NCBI GenBank assembly: GCA_963930655.1
Contig: OZ005610.1
Location: forward strand, 22,513,001 to 22,577,000
Direction: 5' to 3'
Length of the DNA: 64,000 nucleotides
Source: Myrica gale
Taxonomy: Eukaryota; Streptophyta; Magnoliopsida; Fagales; Myricaceae
Shown here in pieces: positions 56,402-64,000 of the stretch; positions within the stretch are counted from its first letter, which is position 1, and each line of letters starts with the position of its first letter. The translations under genes were made by a program, and so were the position numbers. The notes beneath the pieces are model-generated. The model saw nothing but the letters and a program-made list of their open reading frames with translations, searched no databases and was not told the origin of the DNA.

Positions 56402-59400
56402 AAAAAGTTATTTTGAAAAAAATTCTTAATGTAGATAAAAAAAAATTTAGACTATGCTTGGATGGCAAGGTAATAGGTAGATTCTCTTAATATTAGTGAA
56501 ATATTGTTAGAGTTTATAAACAATTATTAAAATAGGTGCAAAAAGTAATTTTAAAAAAATTGCTTTTACTCAAATCTATATTTTTTAAGATAACGAAAGA
56601 AATTTGGACATCTATTCACATACATTCTTCATATTTTTTTACCTATTCCTATAAAATTATACTTTTTATTATTTTCTCTCAAAATTTACCTCAATTTTAT
56701 AATATTTTCAAAATTTTCTTTTTCGTGGGAAGTGAAAAATTAATTGTAGGCAAATACAATTATACAGTATAGAAGGATCGGAAGAAGGGAGGATTATTCA
56801 GGACTGCCAACAGGATGGGCCATTGTGTCCTGCTCGTTCAACATGGCATGTGGCCAATAAGTCCCAAGACAGAAGTGCCCTCCACCACGTGCCATAATGA
56901 TTGTCTATACCCATTTCTTCAAACCATGAGATTCGTGCATTGCGTGTCCACTGCCCCCCACATATCCCTTCCCATCTCTCTCTCTCACCGTTGCTTACAT
57001 TTTAAGGTTCTTCGTGTTTCGTAACACTGCTTTTCTTTTCTTGTCTCCCTCCCCGCTTCAATTTCCAACATCCCGATGGCAATACCTTTTTTTTTTTTTT
57101 AATCATGATCGAAAACAAAAGTCTCTCTCTCTCCCCCCACAGACTGACAGGCGCGCGAAAGTTGAAACACAAAGCAAGAGTCCCCCACTTTCTACGGCAT
57201 ATTGACAGTACCGCTTGCTTAGAACACCTGCCTTTTGACTGCCCAAAACTGCCTCGATCAACCTTACGCTATCTTACGACAACTCTGCCATATGGGACAG
57301 GTTCAAACGTGTGTGTTTGCTTCAGCTTAAATGTGCCCTGCACTACTCCAGTACTCCATTTAACTGGAGCAGGCCAGGCTCAGAGAGGGGGTCAAATACA
57401 ATTCCTTTAAAGTTGATCGGAAAGACAATAAAAAATATATAATTCGTTTACGTCATTTCAAATTTGGAAACCCTGCAGCAGGTGGACTCGAAAGTACTTC
57501 TTTAGTAAAATTAGTCCTTTTCAAACCAATACTTTTGTGTTATTACACCCTGCATTCTTTGATGGATTTATTTTCCACTTTAATAAACACTGTTTCCCAT
57601 AAAGCCGTACTCGCAGGTGTTCTCGAACTCATTTTCCTAACTTAAAGAAAAAAAAAGTTATCAGAGAACATGCATTGTGTTGAGTGCTTGAGTTTGATAA
57701 CGCTTCCCACTAATGGCAGCTTTCTCAAATAACATTGTGTTGGGTAAAAAAAAATGGCCTCCGAATTCTCTGAATCTGGAAACTATTTTATTTGCATTCA
57801 ATTTCTCTGTGGCCCTAAAATAGTATATCTCACGAGCGCATGAAGCTTATAGATATGTTAGTTAATTAAGTACTGCCATGACAAACGGGTGGCATGCTTT
57901 GTACTTTGTAAGGAGTTCTGAAACTCCCAAGATTTCTGCCATTATTGTGTTCCAATTGTGTGAATGTGTGACCCCTTAAGAGGCAGAGTTTAAGCCCGTG
58001 GAAACAGGTTGCGTTTGTAATCTTTTTCTCCTAAGCAACCGCTTGCATTTGTAAGATTCATTTGGGTTTCTACTGAAGAACTAAAAAGAAAATTTAACAG
58101 AATCTTAGAAGAGCTGAAGGAAAAACACAGTTTAAAAGGATAGGGTGTATAGTGTCTCAACTGGCCTTTATAAAGTGAAACTTCTGAACAATGATGTGGT
58201 TCAGCAGACTGTGATAATTTACATGCTCGTTTGAGCTTTAGGAATGAGATCCTTTGACTAGGACCACAGCCCATTAATAATGTTTAGCTTTATATACTGA
58301 AACGTCAAGGTTGAAAGAAGAAACTGATTTAGCAAGACGATAATATGTTGAATCCCTGTCCTTTTGATGGCTATAGGAAGAGTGCCCACTGCCCACCTAC
58401 CATTGTCTAATTTTTATTTGTAGCCTTCTTATCTTTGTTTGTAGACTTGGTAGTACTACTATTGTACCACTAAAGTGTACAGTGACTGCTTGTTCATCCT
58501 CTTTTGGAAGGCAAAAAGGTGCATGTCTACAAAAGATGGTCCTTGGCTACAGTAAATTGGGAGGCGGGGCTCGTCTCATGCTCATCATCTGATATCTTCC
58601 ACATGTCAACTAGCTCCTCTGTTCCAGAAGTAGGTGAACGCCCTTCGCTCTACCTCTTTCTCGATCCCCTTCTCTCAGGTGTCCTTTTTTCTGAAGTCCT
58701 CTAGGTAAATGTCCTCCTATACCACAGCTCATTCAACAGAACAGCACATTTTAATCTATATATGCAACTAGAAACAGAGATGGGCCGGCCTTATCCTTTC
58801 CAGCAGGAAACAGAAGGCATGGTGTAGAGAAAAAAAGAGAAGGGTGGAGAGTGAGGGCAGCGATCAAATACACAGAAGAAAAACCAACCTTGATTTTCCA
58901 TTACCTTCCTTCATATTCTCAGCACAAGTGACAACTTCTGCAAGGAGATTGAGCGAAAGGGTGAGAAACCCGTGTTGGAGAAGGGGAGCACGCGCAAAAG
59001 TTCACCAAGCTACACTTTTGGAGTTGAGCTAAAAGCTTGCACGTGCCCTGCTTCTCCAGCAAGAGCTACTCACCCGATATTGTGTGACCAGGCCTGTTTA
59101 CTTGGACCCCAATTGAGCTCGAGAATGCATGAAACTGGGAACAAGCTCATGCATTTATATAGAACTTCTTTGAGAGAGAGAGAGACAGGGAGACAGAGAG
59201 AGAATTAAAGAGATTGAGTCTTGGAGTGGGCAAATCTTTAAAGGCCGATATGGATGAGAAGCAATCAAAGAATTTCCCCATGTTGCTGTGAAGGAAAAGC
59301 TAGACATATTACCCCCATTCTTAATGTATTTTTCTTATTTTCAAGTGAAAAACTCCAACCCTTTTGAGATCACTTTTGAAACGTTGAGGTCCTCCACCAT

Positions 59401-59984
59401 CACTCTCTGTTTCGAAGCGTGGAGACCACTGACCTATAGAATTGCTTCAGGTTGTAGAGTGCCAATTACGAGCTCTGGTAAAAGTTCATTTGGTATTTCC
59501 AAGAACTGGTAGCATGCCATAATAGATTTGACCATGAATTTGACACGGCCCCAGTGAATCTTATTCCTACCGGTTTGATCAACTGTTTGATTAGTGGTGG
59601 GCAACCTATTACGTATGCTGGGGTCAGTTTGTTGGACACTTTCTGCCGCCAAATAGAGCCTTCCAACATCTTTTATCCAAATTCTTGCTTCCTCACAAGC
59701 TCTTCGACATAAAATTGGCATGATATACATTATACACTGACCCATAATGGTAAAATTCCTCCTCCGTTCCACTCCATAGCCTTACAGTCGCTCAATTTCA
59801 CCATGAATTAGCTCTTTGAACCTTGACGAGAGGATATGGAGAAAATAACAAACAGAAAGACAGTCATTTTCAAAAGAAGAACAATACGCCAAATGTCATT
59901 GGTTTAGCCAGAGTCGTCTTGAGATTTTTTTCACAAGAGACTCGCAATAACTTCACTCGACCCAAATTACTAGTTTTTTTAGTC
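56402..59984. other. Gene-free region
   Basis: AT-rich at first, then near-neutral composition from about 56780. It holds GA- and CT-rich low-complexity tracts (56960-57150, 59170-59210). Open frames of 60-112 codons occur on both strands, including 59434-59772 minus. None shows a family motif or splice-linked partner, so I leave them uncalled. Confidence 0.45.
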
Positions 59985-60720
59985 AAAACAGATAGTTTTC
60001 ATTAAAATCAAAGAGGTTTGAAAAACTAAAGTATATGCTCTAAAGAGCATGTCAGACTCTTCAACGAGATGATGGGTTAACGAACAAATGGCTCTAACGC
60101 CCTTTCAAATCCAAGCTCAAAAGGGTGGGAATAGACCCATAAAGGGTGGAAACCCACGGAAGGTAGCAAGCTAAAAAGAACAACGGAAAGGAAAAGCAGA
60201 TGGCGGAATATGGTGGCAGAATCAGCGGCTGGAGGAGAGGAGTCGGCCAGATGGGAAAATGGGGTGGCGCGTGACATCCACTTGCCGCCCAACTAGTCGT
60301 CGGAGAAGACCACAAGGAGAGTCTGGACGTCCAGATGCTAGCCACCTGGCACGTGCTTACCGGAGAAGGCCATCTGCTGTTGAAAAATGAGGAGAATGAG
60401 ACAGACACGTGAGATCCACGTGAGTATGCTGACTGGTGTATAAATCTTCTCCGGTTGATGTAGATGTCATCCTCGCCGAGCATGGTCTTCAAAAGCCTCC
60501 AAAAACGCATAGATCTGAGCACCAAGTGCGTCGAAACAAAGACCTTAAACATGGGGGGAAGTGGAGGGCTATTGAGGGTTCCGATCACAGAAAGCAAAAG
60601 CAGAGGAAGAGAGGGGGCGCCGCCGGAGGAAGAGGTGGGGGGAGAGAGTCAATCTGCCAAAGAGAAGAAAATTCAAAAGAGAGCAAAGCCTCTCTCTCTC
60701 TAGAGGGTACTAGTTAATTG
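59985..60720. repeat. GC-rich dispersed repeat, copy 2
   Basis: It opens CAAAACAGATAGTTTTCATT, like copy 1 at 42100. It continues into GC-rich DNA sharing GCGCGTGA(G/C)ATCCAC and AGCGGCTGGAGGAGA-like phrases. Frames on either strand are driven by composition. It is probably a fragment of a non-LTR or other retroelement. Confidence 0.35.
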
Positions 60721-61985
60721 TCTTGCTCCATTGTGAAAATAAGAAGTTGATCTTTACTAAGAAAGTTCAACTTCTTTCTCTTTTCGGATCAAAATTATTT
60801 GTAGTTTTTTGTTTGAATTGCATGATACAATTTTGAGAAAGATAGACATAGCAAATGAACCACATTGTGGAGCTCATACTGCATGAAATTTTTGATGGGC
60901 AACATTAAATAGTATAGAATCTACCTATTGTCTCTCTCTAAATTGCACAATGCAATTCAAACAAGAAATTAGAGAGTGTCATAATCCTCTCTTTTTAGTG
61001 TGATTATCCTAATCTTCAAACTTATTTTCTTCCTATTTGTAGAATTAAATAATTATCGTTATACGAATGGAAGCATTATCTCGTGAGTTTGGTGCAACAA
61101 TTGGGAAGTGTTGAATCAAGGACCCACTTGATACGAATTATTTAACACTCTTTTAATTAACATACAGTTATCACATGGTTTTAGTCCACGGCGGTAGTGT
61201 TTATCTGATTATCATCATTGAGTGCTTCACCGGCGCCATTCTAATAATTATTCCAAATAGGCAAAAATATTAGTGTTGAGTCCATTAACCTTCCATTGGT
61301 CTAAGCATTTTTACGACTTAGTTTGTGCATCCTTGATCCTGACTTGTTATCTTAGGTGATGTTTGGAGATTTTGAACTTTTTTAGATTTTTTTTTTCAAA
61401 AATTTTACATCCAAATATCAAAATTTAAAATATTTTACATAAATTCCAACACTTTTTTTCACACAAACTTCAATACTTTTCACTATTTGATGGATTTGGT
61501 TCAACATTCTGTTTCTCTGATTTGTTATCTTATTTTTCACATGATGTAAAGCGACAATGCCTAACAATGTCGATTCTTTTGACGCGTGGGTGCAGAACTG
61601 CGGAGCATGATAGAATATTACATGAGTATGAAATCCGTCTCACATTAATAATATGAACCATTAATGTATGATTTTTATACTTTGAGCTCTCCAAGCATAT
61701 AACATGTAAATATTTTCTATTAGTAGAATACATAGTTGATGGGAAGATAATTGACTAAAGTAAGGCTTCAATATAACCTATTGAATATTGATTTCCTACT
61801 CCATTTAAAATTTAAGCATGCAGGAGTTTTAGACCCAATATTGTAATAACTACTCAACATTATATATTTTTTTGAATTAATAACCTCAACTCATGTATGC
61901 ATGGTTGAAACTTGAACACTTTGTTTCTTATAATTAGCTTAATATGTTTTATTCAAACAGATTACGTTATGGTTTTCATTTCTTT
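60721..61985. other. AT-rich spacer
   Basis: Contains an AT-rich dispersed repeat copy at about 61365-61500; otherwise nothing recognised. Confidence 0.45.
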
Positions 61986-61988
61986 TGG

Positions 61989-62487
61989 GGGTAAACTCAT
62001 AGTTTGGGCAAAAATCATAGTTAGCCCCATATTTTTGAATCTAACAATTTGATACCCATAACTTTCAAAACCTATCAATCTTCGCCCCCCGTCTAAATTA
62101 GACGTTAAATCAAACGGAAAAGCATGAAAAATGACCAAAATGCCCCTCCAAAATAAAATTACTAAAAAAAAAAAAATTCATTAAAAATAAAAATGATATT
62201 TTTTTCAAAAATTAATATTTTTTAAATAAAACTATATTGAAACTCTATTTCAATAATATATTTATTTAAATTTATTTCTTAAATTTATATTTTATTTTAA
62301 ATTTTAGCTTTGGAGGGGCATTTTGGTCATTTTGCATGAATTTCCGTCGGACTTAACACCTGATTTAGACGGGGGGCTAAGTTTGATAGGTTGTGAAAGT
62401 TATGGGTATCAAATTATTGAATTAAAAAATATGAAACTAATTATGATTTTTGATTTAAAAATATAGGGACTAACTATGACTTTACCC
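61989..62487. mobile_element. Foldback MITE, ~500 bp
   Basis: The ends read GGGTAAACTCATAG and CTATGACTTTACCC. The arms (about 61989-62150 and 62305-62487) are reverse complements over long stretches, for example AATGACCAAAATGCCCCTCC against GGAGGGGCATTTTGGTCATT and CCCCCCGTCTAAAT against the matching right-arm block. The loop is pure AT. Non-coding. Confidence 0.82.
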
Positions 62488-62489
62488 TT

Positions 62490-63850
62490 TTGTTGTTTGG
62501 CAAAGCACTGCAAGTCTTTAAGAAGCTTCGCGCGAAGAAACTATTATATACACTGTATGAATTGAAGTAATTAAAAGCTAATTTGGGTAGCACACGCAAA
62601 GTTGAAAACTGCAAAGGCAATTATGACGTTCCTGAGATGTCCGAAAATTATTTCTATCATAAACTTTTTGACCAGAAATTGATGGCAGTACAGAAAGATT
62701 GGATGGTGGTGAAGAGCTAGCGACACTTTGGCTTTGGTATCTGAAGATTGGATGGTAGTACACTGCAGGGAGACACAGTTTTGGCACCACACCAGAAGCA
62801 AAGGCCAAAGGGTAAGCATTACACTTTGAGGTTGCGTGTTGGACGCAAAGCTTTTGATTATAGAGAGACGCACAGAGAGAGTGAAAGAGAGAGATATGGG
62901 GGAGGGGAGGAGTTTTGTGTTGGTCTGGGGGAGGGCAGGGAGAGTCCCAAGGTGGATCCGATTCCCTCCTCTGTAATGACTACTGGAAGTCGGACTTAAG
63001 CTTCCTGTTCTCCATTTTTCCCTCACACTCCAATCCAACGGTACCCGTGATGGATTTTTCTTCTGATCGAGATCTGTGCGATTACCCACATCAATGACTT
63101 CAGGGAAGTTTGGCATGTGCATAGTGCATCTATTAAATGGAGTATGACTAATTAACAAATTATTTGTCCAATACTATAATTAATAATAGTATGTCTGTAT
63201 TTAATTTTAAAAACGTGACAAATTTTTATACGAATTTAAAGACTTTTTTTAAGCGTAAGACTCTTTTCATGTTTAAAAGATATTGAATATGCTGTGAGAG
63301 CCACGATGAATTCGTTAATGGGTTTCAAGCGTTCTCCTCCGCAGGCTGAAGGAATAGCCGCAACTTGGGACTTGGAGGCTGCTATATGGAAATATTAAGT
63401 CTGTGCGCTAGGGTAGGCTAGTTTAATTATTGTGCAGCCCATCCATGGTTGTCCTGCCATGCGTGTGGAATCAAAAAAATGTCACCAGATACCGTGAATA
63501 AGACTGCAGATCAATTTTTCATAGCAGTTTCGTTGAGTTTCCTTTGAACAACCAGGGGGAGGTTTTAGCTACGACGAAGATCTTTATGTTCCTTTTATCT
63601 AATTGGTTTATCTAAGCCTTTACTGATTTAAATTCATATGCTTTCTGGAAATGGGATTTAAAAAGCGGGCTACTCAATAATTTCCTTCCAAATAGCACTT
63701 ATGACTTCCTTGTTTTACAGGCTCAGATTGGTTGAGCATTTCCGCCCAAGCCCACTCCGTTCCATTGGAAGGACTATCCCCAAGACGTGTTGGGGGGGGG
63801 GGGGATTCACATTACTTACAAAAGTAAGAACTTGCCTGTGATTTCTGATA
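62490..63850. other. Gene-free DNA
   Basis: The part at 62700-63110 is less AT-rich with a GA-rich tract (62865-62945), and open frames exist on both strands (up to 195 codons on the minus). No motif is seen. It could be a promoter and leader of a gene outside the recognised set. A G-run of 13 bases lies at 63791-63803. Confidence 0.4.
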
Positions 63851-63857
63851 CTCATTT

Positions 63858-64000
63858 TCTTTTGGGAGATTTTCCTAACTGGCAACTGGCATTTTCATTT
63901 TGTTAAGCGCCAAGCTACTCTGTTGCTCATAATGTCGCCCATTGGGCAGCTCATGAGATGGTGATAGGCAATGTTCCTACTTCTTGAATTCCTGTTTCAT
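63858..64000 (+). pseudogene. RNase H-domain relic of a non-LTR retrotransposon
   Basis: In one frame it reads DFPNWQLAFSFC, a stop, then APSYSVAHNVAHWAAHEMVI and GNVPTS, another stop. The N-x-VAH-x-VA-x-WA pattern followed by VP(T/I)S is like the end of the RVT_3-type RNase H found in plant LINE-derived sequences. Two stops show it is dead. It runs into the window edge. Confidence 0.45.

Noticed and set aside
59434..59772. 112-codon minus-strand frame rich in hydrophobic residues
   Set aside because: No motif or partner exon recognised, and a second frame overlaps it on the same strand.
60094..60597. 167-codon minus-strand frame
   Set aside because: It lies inside a GC-rich dispersed repeat and overlaps plus-strand frames of comparable length; no protein family is seen.
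62571..63158. 195-codon frame on the minus strand, the longest uninterrupted frame in the window
   Set aside because: No recognisable domain. Competing frames of similar length exist on the plus strand over the same less-AT-rich DNA, there are no convincing splice partners, and composition alone can explain it.

Overview
This is about 64 kb of AT-rich nuclear DNA from a flowering plant, most likely a eudicot. The evidence is intron-rich genes with plant-type protein products (TCTP, an RFI2-type RING protein, an SR34/SR30-type splicing factor, a HIG1-domain protein, ribosomal eL22), short U-rich introns, a telo-box in the ribosomal protein promoter, and many plant hAT, CACTA, TRIM and foldback elements. 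I cannot name the species. Coding exons were assembled by hand from conserved protein sequence, reading phase and GT/AG sites. Every exon set listed adds up to an open frame of the length expected for its family.

Layout. 1-870: an unclassified region bounded by two ~85 bp direct repeats. 1.7-4.1 kb: TCTP on the minus strand, five coding exons; the acceptor of intron 1 reads CG instead of AG. 4.7-17.4 kb: a locus for a small secreted cysteine-rich peptide, present three times. The middle copy is intact, the left copy has two frameshifts, and the right copy has lost its start codon and is cut off by CACTA-type repeats. The third unit is interrupted by debris holding an FCF2-like exon, an hAT end and an endogenous pararetrovirus reverse-transcriptase fragment. 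17.4-20 kb: gene-free, with a 537 bp mosaic TRIM element. 20.5-28.3 kb: an RFI2-like RING-H2 E3 ligase gene on the plus strand. 30.4-36.7 kb: an SR34/SR30-like splicing factor on the minus strand, 12 coding exons plus a 5'UTR intron. 37.3-39 kb: a single relic polygalacturonase exon between two ~290 bp direct repeats. 40.3-41.7 kb: an hAT element. 43.4-45.2 kb: a HIG1-domain mitochondrial protein gene. 46.3-47.5 kb and 47.8-48.1 kb: two hAT-type elements with perfect 8 bp target duplications. 48.3-50 kb: ribosomal protein L22. 50-64 kb: mostly gene-free, with a decayed hAT carrying transposase remnants, a second hAT-type element, a foldback MITE, a GC-rich repeat, a possible organellar insert and an RNase H relic at the right edge.

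The genes are unrelated housekeeping or regulatory single genes, not an operon or cluster; only the cysteine-rich peptide units form a tandem family. I saw no CRISPR array, rRNA or convincing tRNA gene. I did not find a clearly new biological system. The strongest unusual signals are the non-AG acceptor in TCTP, the mosaic TRIM, the triplicated peptide locus, a MITE ending 12 bp from an SR-gene splice acceptor, and captured exon fragments (polygalacturonase, FCF2).
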